From Bradyrhizobium sp. LHD-71 (lineage in GTDB: Bacteria; Pseudomonadota; Alphaproteobacteria; Rhizobiales; Xanthobacteraceae): a stretch of 64,000 nucleotides of DNA. The position numbers and the translations under genes were made by a program. Shown piece by piece: positions 33,682 to 42,413 of the stretch (positions within the stretch are counted from its first letter, which is position 1; each line of letters begins with the position of its first letter). The notes under the pieces were generated by a model that was not told where the DNA came from, made no database searches, and saw only the letters and a list, made by a program, of their open reading frames with translations. Location of the stretch: positions 186,001-250,000 of the forward strand of contig NZ_JAVIFX010000005.1 of the NCBI RefSeq assembly GCF_031157255.1, read 5' to 3'.

Positions 33682-34821
33682 TCACCACGGCGGGGCCGTA
33701 ATCACGCCCGGAACGGTCCGGTCAAAAATCTGCGTGCGCGTCTCGACGCGCCGAAGCCGATAGACGGAGGAGAAATCGAGATCGCGGGCAATAAAAATAT
33801 TGACAAGCTCGCCCTGGTTCTTGTTCAGCGTCGGCGGAATATCGATTGACCGCTCGACAGCGACGCTGGCAGCCGTGTTCGTCGCTCCGGTCGTATTGTT
33901 GACCTGGATGTCGCCGTCCTGCAGCTGCTGACGCCCATAGGCGGACCCGTCGCCGACGATCGAAAGCAGGAGCGCTGCCCCGAAGCGTTCAAAGAAGTGC
34001 GTATCGATGTCGCCATCGAATCCGGCGCGGCCAAGCGCATCGGTCGCTGGCGAGGCCAGCGCGACGATCACGCCCGTCGGTGTTTTCGCCCGCGTCCACA
34101 ACACGAACATGCGCTTGGTGCTGCGCCGCACATTGCCGCGATATTCGCCGACGATCTGCGTGCCCTTTTCCATCAAGACGACGTTGCCAGAATCCGACAT
34201 GACGTCACGCAAGACGACGCACGAGACGAAGCCCGCGACGTCTGATGACATGGCAGTCTCCAGCGCACATGGGATGGAGGTCCCCTGGGTGACCACGAGG
34301 TTGCGGTTCGGCAGGCGCGCCGCGCGCACTCCCTCGAGCGCCGTGGCCTTCAGCTTGTCGGCCAATTCGTTACGTGGCTCCGGCCTCTCGAACCCATACG
34401 GGTCGGGCCTGACCTCGCCGGTGACCGCGTCGTGTGCGGGGTGTGCGGGCCGGCCCGGCCGATTGTAGGCAAGGACCGGAGCCCGCCGCGCGCTTTCCAA
34501 TAGCTTATCCGTCGCCGGCATGGGGACCGCTGGTGTGACGGCCGGAGGTGCGGCCGGAAGGGACGCGGTGGTGATCGGCGCGGGAGGTGGCTCCGTGGCG
34601 GGCTCGAAGGCGGCCGCCTGGCGAATCACGAGCTTGCGCGAGGCATCATTCGTCGGTTTTTCGCCTTTCCACGTGCCCCAGATGATCAGGGCGGCGAACG
34701 CGATGAGCGCGAGTGCGCCGAATGCGCGCTTGAGCATCACCTTTCGAGCATCGTCTCCTGCTCCCGTCACAGGCGTGATGCCGCGCTCCTCGGCAAGCGC
34801 CTCGTTGTGGACCTCGCTCAT
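33682..34821 (-). CDS. virB10: T4SS core protein VirB10
   Basis: A 379-residue protein with the VirB10 plan: a cytoplasmic N-terminus, one membrane helix (FGALALIAFAALIIWGTW, about residues 34-51), a proline-rich periplasmic stretch (about 68-150) and a C-terminal beta-barrel domain. Conserved blocks include LVVTQGTSIPCALETAMSSD, VVLMEKGTQIVGEYRGNVRR and ERFGAALLLSIVGDGSAYG. It spans the periplasm and senses ATP energy from VirB4 and VirB11. The end (QGELVNIFIARDLDFSSVY) is the usual barrel terminus. Confidence 0.94.
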   Translation of the reverse strand: MSEVHNEALAEERGITPVTGAGDDARKVMLKRAFGALALIAFAALIIWGTWKGEKPTNDASRKLVIRQAAAFEPATEPPPAPITTASLPAAPPAVTPAVPMPATDKLLESARRAPVLAYNRPGRPAHPAHDAVTGEVRPDPYGFERPEPRNELADKLKATALEGVRAARLPNRNLVVTQGTSIPCALETAMSSDVAGFVSCVVLRDVMSDSGNVVLMEKGTQIVGEYRGNVRRSTKRMFVLWTRAKTPTGVIVALASPATDALGRAGFDGDIDTHFFERFGAALLLSIVGDGSAYGRQQLQDGDIQVNNTTGATNTAASVAVERSIDIPPTLNKNQGELVNIFIARDLDFSSVYRLRRVETRTQIFDRTVPGVITAPPW

Positions 34822-34832
34822 CTCATTCTCCC

Positions 34833-35687
34833 TCAGCGCCGCTTGGTGGATGGTGGCCGCGCCTTTGGCAACCGCGCGATCGAAGGGCTGGTCGTATTGG
34901 TACCCGGGTTGACCCCGACCGCGTCGAAGGCCTCGTTGGTGATGCAGAGGACGTCGCTCCCCTTGCGCAGCCGGAACCCCTTGGCGGTCGCATGGACGAC
35001 TACGAGTTCGCCGCGCACGTCTTTCGGCACCAGGCTTTCGGAACCATCCGAATTGATGAGATAGATTGCGGGAAGTTCGCGATTTCCCGCGAAGCGGAAC
35101 GTCGTCTCCTTGCCGTCGTCGAACACGGATTCCGGTTCGAGATCGATCGTGCCCTGGGCCGAAAAGCGCCAGTTGCGCGCGCCGTAGGCATGATGCAGGT
35201 CAAAAGTCTGGTCGATCAGAGCCCCCTCGCGCTCGGCCCCACGGGCGGCAGCCTCGGCACGCCGACGCTCCATGTCGTCACCCGGATAAGCGAAGCGCAC
35301 GACGAAGTAGCTGTCGGCCAACGAACTCTCGGTGATAGACAGCTCGAACTGGTAGGAGCGCTTACGCCCGTCAACGCGGGTGGTGATAACCTGCAGATTG
35401 GTTGGCGGATGTTTTTCGCGCGGTTTGAGGAAGAGGATTGATCCTGCGGGCGCGATCTCCCAAGCGACCGAGTCCCCGATCGCGACATGGGCAACCTCTT
35501 CATCGTCGGCAAACACGACCTGCGTCGAGGCTCGGATCACGCCGTTGACCTTGACGACATTGGTCGGATCGTAGGCCACGTTTCGCACCCGCGTGTCGCG
35601 CTGGCCCGGCGATGGTTGTTGTAGAGCGAGGACCGGTCCGGCAAAGCCGACCGCCAGCATCAGGAAGAGGAGAGCGACGCGTTTCAT
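34833..35687 (-). CDS. virB9: T4SS outer-membrane core protein VirB9
   Basis: A 284-residue VirB9 with a signal peptide (KRVALLFLMLAVGFAGPVLA). The mature part has DTRVRNVAYDPTNVVKVNGV near the N-terminus, as in the family, followed by the beta-sandwich. The C-terminal domain includes YGARNWRFSAQGTIDLEPES and TFRFAGNRELPAIYLINSDG. It forms the outer ring with VirB7 and VirB10. Its ATG overlaps the virB8 stop by four bases. Confidence 0.94.
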   Translation of the reverse strand: MKRVALLFLMLAVGFAGPVLALQQPSPGQRDTRVRNVAYDPTNVVKVNGVIRASTQVVFADDEEVAHVAIGDSVAWEIAPAGSILFLKPREKHPPTNLQVITTRVDGRKRSYQFELSITESSLADSYFVVRFAYPGDDMERRRAEAAARGAEREGALIDQTFDLHHAYGARNWRFSAQGTIDLEPESVFDDGKETTFRFAGNRELPAIYLINSDGSESLVPKDVRGELVVVHATAKGFRLRKGSDVLCITNEAFDAVGVNPGTNTTSPSIARLPKARPPSTKRR

Positions 35688-36361
35688 GGTACGACCTCCG
35701 GATCAGCCCGGTACTCCGAGACCAGGAACCCGAGAGGGTTGGTCAGCCGATCGGCGGAGGACATCGGCGCATTCGTGTAGGAAAACGTGAGCGTCGCGAC
35801 CCAATGGGTCACGTGCATCTCCTCGCCCTTCCGGCTCTCCTTGAGAAAGCGAACAGAGGCGACATTGTCGGTCAAGAGGGAGATCGCCTTGATGCGCACG
35901 GTGGCGACGCCGAAGCGGCCGTGAAGAACTTGCGGGCTCTCGGGATTGGAGCCGCGATACCACGCTGCGAAACGGCCTTGTTCGGGCTGCGTTGAGAGCA
36001 GTGAAATCGTGCGGAAATTGGTTTCCGCTTCCGGATAGCTGTAACCCTCGCGGGCGCGGACGTAGCGGCCGAGAAAGTACTTCGTGACCGCCTCGTCGTA
36101 GCGTGACGGTGTCGACTTGAGCGCCGAGACGGTCTCGACGATGCCGGTGGCGTTGTCGACCCGGATCACGAAGGGCTCGACCGTCTTGAGCGGCGCCAGC
36201 GCCGCGACAGCACTGAGCGAAGCAACCGCCAGTGCGCAGGCGCCCGCCGCCACGAACCAGGCTATGCGCCTCGAGCGATGGGCCGACAGCAGGAGATCCT
36301 GCTCCCATCGACGCGCATTGTCGAAATACGCTTTCAGGTCGCCCTGCCGAACCACCCTCAC
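35684..36361 (-). CDS. virB8: T4SS inner-membrane protein VirB8
   Basis: A 225-residue bitopic protein. A single membrane helix (IAWFVAAGACALAVASLSAV, about residues 33-52) follows the short cytoplasmic YFDNARRWEQDLLLSAHRSR segment. The periplasmic NTF2-like domain contains APLKTVEPFVIRVDNATGIV, RYDEAVTKYFLGRYVRAREG and VTHWVATLTFSYTNAPMSSA. It is an assembly hub of the channel. The gene overlaps virB7 and virB9 by four bases on each side. Confidence 0.94.
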   Translation of the reverse strand: MRVVRQGDLKAYFDNARRWEQDLLLSAHRSRRIAWFVAAGACALAVASLSAVAALAPLKTVEPFVIRVDNATGIVETVSALKSTPSRYDEAVTKYFLGRYVRAREGYSYPEAETNFRTISLLSTQPEQGRFAAWYRGSNPESPQVLHGRFGVATVRIKAISLLTDNVASVRFLKESRKGEEMHVTHWVATLTFSYTNAPMSSADRLTNPLGFLVSEYRADPEVVP

Positions 36362-36660
36362 GTCTCCTTGCCACAGGGGGGATAGGAGGCGGCGATGTCG
36401 ATCTGGCGGCTCGAGTCCCGGCTGGCGGCAACTGAATCTGGCGGCAAGGTCGAACCGGCATCGCCTTTGCGGATGACCGGTGGGGACGGAGGGGGCGGCG
36501 CTTCACGCCCGGCCAGCGGCGTCCCGGACTCCCAATCCCACAAGGAGCGATTGAGCGGCCGGCGCGCCATGCCGTCACAGGACGGCGGCGCATTTGACCA
36601 GCTTGCACAGCCGCCGAGCAGCAGTGTGATCACGCCCATGATTGACAGTTGACGCCACAT
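36358..36660 (-). CDS. virB7: VirB7-like lipoprotein
   Basis: A 100-residue protein with a lipoprotein signal: MWRQLSIMGVITLLLGGC, so Cys18 would be lipidated. The mature chain is proline-rich and polar, with no other domain. Position between virB6 and virB8 and the lipobox point to VirB7, which anchors VirB9 in the outer membrane. It is longer than the classic VirB7 (about 55 residues), so the assignment rests mainly on position. Confidence 0.75.
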   Translation of the reverse strand: MWRQLSIMGVITLLLGGCASWSNAPPSCDGMARRPLNRSLWDWESGTPLAGREAPPPPSPPVIRKGDAGSTLPPDSVAASRDSSRQIDIAASYPPCGKET

Positions 36661-36720
36661 TCTTCACCCCCGTTCGTCTCTTGCGTTTTTTTATGTCTCA
36701 ATATCTCTGCTCGGAGCCGT

Positions 36721-37701
36721 CTAAGACGTCCTGCTTGCACGTCGCATGCTGCCCCCCTGGCGACTCGCGTTCATCGCTGCCATGGCGCGGCCCGCCGACC
36801 AGCGAGCGCCGGCATAGGCGCCTCCTGCCGCCGCCGCGGCGTTGGCGACGAGTGCATTGGTGACCAAGCGGCTCGCCAGAGAGGCGCCGCCGCCAGCGAG
36901 CCCGCCGGCGATGGTCGGCAACTGAAGCGCGATATAACCGGAGAGCCCGAGCACCGCGCTGATGGCGACTGCGCCGACCAGCATTTCACCGGCTGTTGCC
37001 GCGTTCGCTCCAAATTTGTCGATGAAGCCGCTGACCGTGGTGAGCATCAGCCCAACCAACGCAACCACGAGAATGAGGAGAATCACAAAATTAGCGACTT
37101 GACGAAGCCAGGCTTCGGCAAACGGACGCGTTGCTTCGAACAACGCCAGCGCGATGAAGATCGGCCCCAACGCAATGACGACGCCAAGTCCGATCTTGGC
37201 ATAAAGCAAGATTGCAAATTGCAGAAAGGAGCCGATGGCGACAAAGACCAGGAGAATTGCCGCGATCATTGCCGGTGCAATCTTGGTGAGGCCGGCCTGA
37301 TCATAAATTCTATTGGCGACTTCGATCCCTTTCGACAGCAGTTGATCAAAGGGAACGCCGGAATTGGTATTCAGACCCGAGCCGGCCAACGCGTTGCCAA
37401 TCTCCTTGGGCAGAGAGTCGAAGAACAAGCCGGTGACATACTGCTGGAACGTGCCGGCATTTGTCGCGAGCACAACAATGAGCACGATGCGCATCGCCCG
37501 CCAGGCGAATTCCATGATCGGCTCGGAAATCGCGCCTCGCATGACCGCAAAGCCGTAGAGGACCACGTACAGCATCACAGCGAGGCGAAGCGGACCGTCG
37601 ACATAGGACGCGAGGTTCGACACCGAGGTCGAGACGAACGTCGTGATCGGCTGCTCGAATTCCCTTAAGAAGCTGTCGAAGACGTTGACGGTCACGGCCA
37701 T
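36721..37701 (-). CDS. virB6: T4SS polytopic membrane protein VirB6
   Basis: A 326-residue protein with at least five membrane helices, for example LRLAVMLYVVLYGFAVMRGA, MRIVLIVVLATNAGTFQQYV, IAPAMIAAILLVFVAIGSFL, IGLGVVIALGPIFIALALFE and FVILLILVVALVGLMLTTVS. The family's central FEATRPFAEAWLRQV segment is present (about residue 188). It lines the inner-membrane part of the channel. A glycine/alanine- and arginine-rich tail follows. It lies between eexN and virB7. Confidence 0.93.
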   Translation of the reverse strand: MAVTVNVFDSFLREFEQPITTFVSTSVSNLASYVDGPLRLAVMLYVVLYGFAVMRGAISEPIMEFAWRAMRIVLIVVLATNAGTFQQYVTGLFFDSLPKEIGNALAGSGLNTNSGVPFDQLLSKGIEVANRIYDQAGLTKIAPAMIAAILLVFVAIGSFLQFAILLYAKIGLGVVIALGPIFIALALFEATRPFAEAWLRQVANFVILLILVVALVGLMLTTVSGFIDKFGANAATAGEMLVGAVAISAVLGLSGYIALQLPTIAGGLAGGGASLASRLVTNALVANAAAAAGGAYAGARWSAGRAMAAMNASRQGGSMRRASRTS

Positions 37702-37712
37702 TGGAGCGATTC

Positions 37713-38009
37713 CTACTTGAAGGCGTTTTTCATTTCTTGGATGGTGATCCGGTCATCTGCTTCATTCGCATTGATGCAATCGGTCGTTCTTCCGAGGTCG
37801 CCAGGATTATCCCGGCATGCGCCAAGGATCGCCTGCAGCTCGGCACGATGATCGATGAACCAAGCGACCGTCCTTGTCGGTTGGCGTGAAGCATCGCCGG
37901 AAACGGGCGGGGGAGGCGTTGTGGCGGTCGGCTGCGGATCGTTGTCACCGCATCCAGTGAGACCGATCATCAAGACGAAAGCGAGCACGACACAGCGTTG
38001 GATTGTCAT
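37713..38009 (-). CDS. eexN: EexN-family entry-exclusion lipoprotein
   Basis: A 98-residue lipoprotein: signal TIQRCVVLAFVLMIGLTGC with Cys20 as the lipidated residue. The mature part contains TVAWFIDHRAELQAILGACR, then DNPGDLGRTTDCINANEA. This is the V-x-W-F/Y-x2-H ... C-R-x-N-P-G ... C-x-N-A pattern of EexN proteins. Such proteins block redundant import of the same plasmid. It lies inside the operon between virB5 (four-base overlap) and virB6, the usual place for eexN in virB-type operons. Confidence 0.88.
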   Translation of the reverse strand: MTIQRCVVLAFVLMIGLTGCGDNDPQPTATTPPPPVSGDASRQPTRTVAWFIDHRAELQAILGACRDNPGDLGRTTDCINANEADDRITIQEMKNAFK

Positions 38010-38722
38010 TGCAGCGCGGCCTTCATTTCATCGATGATCTGGCGCTCTTTCTCCCGTTCCCGCTGTCCGTCCATGTCGCTGCGCGCCTGCTGGATCATCG
38101 CGAGACCTTGCATGCGCAGCAGGTCGTTCTGCAGGAGGGCCTGTTCGGCCTGAAGACGCGCCGAGAGGTCGAGCACCTCCTTGACGTTGGTCGCCGAGCT
38201 GATGCGCCTTCGCAATTCCTCGAGCGCATCGATCCGCTGCGAGGCGGTGTCATAAACAACCTGCCCGAGCGAATGCTTCGCGCCCGTCTGTCGCGCGATC
38301 CGGTCCAGTTCGTTCTGGTAATACGAATTGGCGTTATTCCCTGTGTAGGCGCGATTCTGACTGAGGTATTGATCGATTCCGCCCGCGAAGTTGCCGGTTC
38401 CTTGTCCGGAAATGAGACGTTCGATGTCGGAGAACTGTTGCGGGAGCGCTTTGCGGAACTCAGGGGTGTTGAGGAGCGTCCCGATGTCGTTCGCATTGGT
38501 CAGCTTATTGAAGCTGTCGTGGAGCTGCTTTGCCTGGTTGAGCTGGTCTTGCGCGACCTTCAGCTGCGACGTCATTGTGTCGACCTGCTTCTTGAGTTCG
38601 GTGAGCTGCTCAAACTGCCGTGCGAAAACGTTCGGGTCGAACACGACCTGTCCCACGACCGGTGAGGTGACCAGAATGGGGCAGAGCGCGACCAGGCGGA
38701 TCCATGCGCGGCGACAGATCAT
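38006..38722 (-). CDS. virB5: T4SS minor pilin VirB5
   Basis: A 238-residue exported protein with a signal peptide ending near SPVVGQV. The mature protein is mostly alpha-helical: FDPNVFARQFEQLTELKKQV, SQLKVAQDQLNQAKQLHDSF and a long C-terminal helix EQALLQNDLLRMQGLAMIQQ. This is the VirB5/TraC fold located at the pilus tip and involved in contact with recipients. The ATG overlaps the virB4 stop by four bases. Confidence 0.9.
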   Translation of the reverse strand: MICRRAWIRLVALCPILVTSPVVGQVVFDPNVFARQFEQLTELKKQVDTMTSQLKVAQDQLNQAKQLHDSFNKLTNANDIGTLLNTPEFRKALPQQFSDIERLISGQGTGNFAGGIDQYLSQNRAYTGNNANSYYQNELDRIARQTGAKHSLGQVVYDTASQRIDALEELRRRISSATNVKEVLDLSARLQAEQALLQNDLLRMQGLAMIQQARSDMDGQREREKERQIIDEMKAALQ

Positions 38723-41085
38723 CGGGCTCTCCTGCGTTCAGCCTGGAAGATCGGCAGCCAGCGGGCGGGATCATTGCCAACTTCGGTCCGAATATGATCG
38801 AGCAACTCGACGGTCTCGGTGCGGCCGGAGAGGACGGCGAGCGCGTCGTCGAAGTCGCCGAGATCGAGTTCCGCCACGACCGAGTTGTGGCCCTGTTTCA
38901 CCAGGAAGCGCCGGCTCTCGGGGGCGAGCTCCTCTTTGATCAGACAGAACTCGGTGTCGGTCAGGTGGAAGCCGTCGACGTAATCGGAGCGGGTGCCACG
39001 CGCGTTCGGCAGAAAAATCTGGGTGGGGCATTGCTCGACGATTGTGTGCGCGATGGGCGAGGTGAGGGCATCCCGCGGGGATTGAGTGCCGAACACCATG
39101 ACGCCGTTCTGCTTGCGGATCGTCTTCAGTTTGTTGTTGGCGAGATCGCGAAAGGCGTCATCGCCGAGCGCCTTCCAGAACTCGTCGATATCGATGATCA
39201 GGCGGCGTCCGTCGATCAGGCGCTCGACACGATGGAAGAGGTACATCATCAGCGGCGTACGCACGCTCGGATGGTCAAGCAGATCCGTCATGTCGAAGCC
39301 GACGAATCGAGTGTCGAGGCCGACGTCGTCTTGCTCGCCGTCGAGCACCCAGCCGAATGGAGCGCCGAGACACCATCGCTCGAGCCGGGCACCGATGCCA
39401 TCGCGATCCTGCTGACCGAGAAAGGCGCGTAGTGCGCCGAAGGAGCGCTCCTCCTGCCGCAGCTGGGCAAGCGCGCGCAGCCCGGAATCGATCCGTTCAT
39501 CTTCGGCGACCGTCAGAGGACGGTTCTCGGGCGTGACAAGCTTGCGGACCAGTTCGCCGAGGAAGGCGAGATTCGTCGGCGTCAGCTGCAGCGCTTTAAG
39601 CGGCGCACAGCCTGTCGGCATGCCGTTCCGGAGCGTCAGGTAGGTCCCGCCGACAGCGCGGACGAAAATCTCGGCGCCACGGTCCTTGTCGAAGAAGACG
39701 TAAGAGGCGCCGAGCCGCTCGGCCTGCGACAACAGGAAATTTTGGACGACGGTCTTGCCCGATCCGGACGGACCGCAGATGAACGTGTTGCCGAGGTCGC
39801 CGTGATGGAAGGAAAAATAGAACGGCGAACCAGAAGCGGTCTTGAGCATGGCGACCGCAGGACCCCAATGGTTGCCATTCGGCTTGCCCGTCGGATAGGT
39901 GTGGAAGGGGGAGAGGGCCGCGAAATTGCGTGAGCTGATCGCACCCGATCGCGCCCGATATTTGAAAAGGCCTGGTAGCTGGGCCCAATAGGCCGACTCG
40001 AGGCCGAGGTCCTCGCGTGCGACGACCGCACCGGCGTCGGCAAGGGCGCGGCGGGCGACGCTCATGTGATCGAGCAGCCGGCCGGGCGTTTCGGCATAGA
40101 CCAGCACCGAAAGATGATGATCGCCGAATACGAAACGATTTGATTCGAGGTCGTCGAGTGCGTCGCTGAGCTCGTCGATCTGCGAGGCTGCCAGATCCTG
40201 CGCCGAGACCAGCTGGTTCTGCTTACGCGTGAGCACTGTCTTGGCATCGGCCTTCGACAGAAAGGCGAATGATTGCGTGACGATCAGCTCGAAAGGGGCG
40301 GACAGAAGCGAATTCAAGAGCCCGGGCCGCGTTGACGCTGGATATTCCTTAAGTCCGAACATGCCGGCAAAGCGCGACCCACCGGCACACCTGATTTCGA
40401 GGGCTTCGCGCCCAAAAATGATCCGATTGGAATAGAGCGCGGGCCCGATCGGCCCTTGTGGCAAGGGGACTGAAAGCCATTCGCCGGATGCGACGCCATG
40501 CAGCAGTTCCATCGCCTCCGAAAAGGCGATGCCGTCACGTTCGACCAACCCAACGATACGAGCGCCGTATCGCTCAAGCGCCGCAACGAGGTCGCGGGAC
40601 GCATCATTGAGCTTTTTCAGTCCTTCTCGATCGACCTCAGCCGTCGCGTCGGCCGTCAGGGCAAGCCGTTTGAAGAAGGCAGCGGCGGTATCGCTCGTGC
40701 CCCGGCCCGGATGCCAGACTAGCGTTAGATAGAGATCATTCCGGAAGAGAGTTTCATCCCGAAGCCGCTCGCGGTATTGGGCGTCGAGCGCGGCTGCGTA
40801 CGGCGAGCGGAACTCCCCGTGCGGATAGTCCGACGAGCGACGGCGCACAAGATGCGTCCACAGCGCTAGACGATCATCAGCGACGTTGCGCAGCGTCAGA
40901 TTGAGCTTGCCATGGAGGTCATTGAGATCTGCGGGATCAGTCGTCTCAAACGACGTGCCATCGAGCCGCAAGACTGTAATGAGGGCCCGTGTCGACAGGC
41001 TAATCACCGTCTCAGTGACGTGCCGGACGAATGGCAGGTAGACGTCGGGTTCGAGCTCCCGCGCTTTGACGGCGGCATCACGCAT
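38719..41085 (-). CDS. virB4: T4SS ATPase VirB4
   Basis: About 788 residues from the ATG at 41085 (MRDAAVKARELEPDVYLPFV). This start overlaps virB3 by eight bases; a longer frame exists but does not resemble the family. The N-terminal domain (CagE/TrbE type) includes RHVTETVISLSTRALITVLR. Walker A is NTFICGPSGSGKTVVQNFLL (P-loop 438-445). Walker B is near RRLIIDIDEFWKALGDDAFR. The C-terminal FGTQSPRDALTSPIAHTIVE motif follows. It energises pilus assembly and substrate transfer. Length and motifs are intact. Confidence 0.95.
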   Translation of the reverse strand: MRDAAVKARELEPDVYLPFVRHVTETVISLSTRALITVLRLDGTSFETTDPADLNDLHGKLNLTLRNVADDRLALWTHLVRRRSSDYPHGEFRSPYAAALDAQYRERLRDETLFRNDLYLTLVWHPGRGTSDTAAAFFKRLALTADATAEVDREGLKKLNDASRDLVAALERYGARIVGLVERDGIAFSEAMELLHGVASGEWLSVPLPQGPIGPALYSNRIIFGREALEIRCAGGSRFAGMFGLKEYPASTRPGLLNSLLSAPFELIVTQSFAFLSKADAKTVLTRKQNQLVSAQDLAASQIDELSDALDDLESNRFVFGDHHLSVLVYAETPGRLLDHMSVARRALADAGAVVAREDLGLESAYWAQLPGLFKYRARSGAISSRNFAALSPFHTYPTGKPNGNHWGPAVAMLKTASGSPFYFSFHHGDLGNTFICGPSGSGKTVVQNFLLSQAERLGASYVFFDKDRGAEIFVRAVGGTYLTLRNGMPTGCAPLKALQLTPTNLAFLGELVRKLVTPENRPLTVAEDERIDSGLRALAQLRQEERSFGALRAFLGQQDRDGIGARLERWCLGAPFGWVLDGEQDDVGLDTRFVGFDMTDLLDHPSVRTPLMMYLFHRVERLIDGRRLIIDIDEFWKALGDDAFRDLANNKLKTIRKQNGVMVFGTQSPRDALTSPIAHTIVEQCPTQIFLPNARGTRSDYVDGFHLTDTEFCLIKEELAPESRRFLVKQGHNSVVAELDLGDFDDALAVLSGRTETVELLDHIRTEVGNDPARWLPIFQAERRRAR

Positions 41086-41416
41086 AGCCGAGGCCCTTCG
41101 GCCGGTGCCGCCGTACGAGCTTGAGCGGTGTGCAGGACGATCCGCCCCAGAACGACGCGTTACGCATGCGTCCCCTGGTTTCGATCCAGGCAAGAAGAAT
41201 CCGGAACATGTTGGGATCATGCCGACAGATGATGCGGCAGAGGCCATGAATCGGGATCGCGACCAGGCCGTACAAGATGCTTCCTGCCACCAAGAATAAA
41301 ATGCAGGAGAACATCACGTTGACTGCCATGGCCTCCATGGTGACGCCCGCGATCATCGCCGGACGCGTGCACGCGAGGAACAGCGTATCTTCCGTCAAGC
41401 GCGCCGGTTCACTCAT
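41078..41416 (-). CDS. virB3: T4SS inner-membrane protein VirB3
   Basis: About 112 residues beginning MSEPARLTEDTLFLACTRPA, which matches the VirB3 start (cytosolic L-x3-T-RPA followed by a membrane helix). MEAMAVNVMFSCILFLVAGS and YGLVAIPIHGLCRIICRHDP give the membrane hairpin. Its ATG (41414-41416) overlaps the virB2 stop by one base, with GGAGG eight bases upstream. VirB3 partners VirB4 in pilin handling. Confidence 0.92.
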   Translation of the reverse strand: MSEPARLTEDTLFLACTRPAMIAGVTMEAMAVNVMFSCILFLVAGSILYGLVAIPIHGLCRIICRHDPNMFRILLAWIETRGRMRNASFWGGSSCTPLKLVRRHRPKGLGYA

Positions 41417-41712
41417 CACTGGCCTCCGGTCAGCGTCGAGACGACCTCGGAGGCGCCGAACACGATGGCGACGCCGAGCACGACATAGGCGGCCTTACGT
41501 AGATCGAGGTAACCGAACATCCAGGCGATGCCGACGATGATGACCGCCAGCGTCGCCAAAAGGCGCGCGACGTTGCCGGTCAACATGTCGACGATGTTCT
41601 GCAGCACGCCTTCGATGTTGGCGGTCTGCGCCAGTGCCGGTTCGGCAAAGCCGACGCCGAGGACGAGCGCGATGCAGGTGAGGATAACGGCTCTGCGAAG
41701 CGCAGATGTCAT
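41416..41712 (-). CDS. virB2: T4SS major pilin VirB2
   Basis: A 98-residue prepilin: a long signal (AVILTCIALVLGVGFAEPAL ending AQ) and a mature pilin with two membrane helices, LLATLAVIIVGIAWMFGYLD and AAYVVLGVAIVFGASEVVST. This is the VirB2/TrbC layout and size. It polymerises into the conjugative pilus. It is followed at once by virB3. Confidence 0.93.
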   Translation of the reverse strand: MTSALRRAVILTCIALVLGVGFAEPALAQTANIEGVLQNIVDMLTGNVARLLATLAVIIVGIAWMFGYLDLRKAAYVVLGVAIVFGASEVVSTLTGGQ

Positions 41713-41787
41713 GAAAAGGCTCTCCCGATGAATGGTGTAACCGGCTCGGCCGCACGGTGCAGAGGACGAAACGAGGCGGCTCTCTGC

Positions 41788-42357
41788 TCAGCGCTCGTAG
41801 ACGAAAACCGAAACGCCGCGCTTTGAGCGATAGACATCCCAGCTTGCGCGTTCGTTGGCGACTGGGTCATCTGCCGTCGACCCATCGCCCGGCCCCACCC
41901 CGGCTGGGCCGGCCGGAGGCGCTTTACGCACGGAAGCGTCGGATGGAGCAGGTATCGACGATGGCGCAAAGCTAGCAGTCACCGTCATGGTTGCCTTCGT
42001 GAGACTGCGCTCGCTCACCCTCGCGGCCTGCAGTCGCGCACCAAACAATCGGTCTACAGCGGCGACGTGCTTGCACACATCGAATGCTGCGGAAATCGTG
42101 AGGCCCGCTTGCTTCATGTCTCCTGGACTTAGTTGGGCAAGGCCTACTCGAATCGACTGACCAGTTGCGGTAGCCTCCGTCGCAAGCTGGATGGCTTCCT
42201 CACGGCTGGTCGCGTGGAGCGGGATTGGCCGGCGTCCATCGATTGTAATCAGGAGTGGCTCGAATGAGCTCGCTTGTCGGACAATGGCGGTTAGCGGTTC
42301 GACTGGGGCTCCTGGAGCGCAGCGTTCGAGCAGGGCGGCGAATGCGATGGCGTCCAT
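41788..42357 (-). CDS. virB1: VirB1-like protein lacking the catalytic glutamate
   Basis: About 189 residues from the ATG at 42357, which has AAGGAAG upstream. FAALLERCAPGAPVEPLTAI, HATSREEAIQLATEATATGQ and IRVGLAQLSPGDMKQAGLTI, then SAAFDVCKHVAAVDRLF, follow the VirB1 lytic-transglycosylase pattern. The active-site block reads VRQASSFEPL where the family has an E-S pair, so the catalytic Glu is Ala29. VirB1 normally opens peptidoglycan for the channel, so this copy may be structural only. No signal peptide is evident. The C-terminus is proline-rich. It lies between traI and virB2. Confidence 0.85.
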   Translation of the reverse strand: MDAIAFAALLERCAPGAPVEPLTAIVRQASSFEPLLITIDGRRPIPLHATSREEAIQLATEATATGQSIRVGLAQLSPGDMKQAGLTISAAFDVCKHVAAVDRLFGARLQAARVSERSLTKATMTVTASFAPSSIPAPSDASVRKAPPAGPAGVGPGDGSTADDPVANERASWDVYRSKRGVSVFVYER

Positions 42358-42413
42358 TTGCGGACTTCCTTGTTTCCAATTGGAGTGAGAGAAGGCCGCA
42401 ATTGTCGCGGCGG

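Noticed and set aside
36649-37668. 339-codon open frame antisense to virB6
   Set aside because: VirB6 on the minus strand fits family, position and membrane pattern. The antisense reading is rich in Arg, Glu and Gln without any domain.
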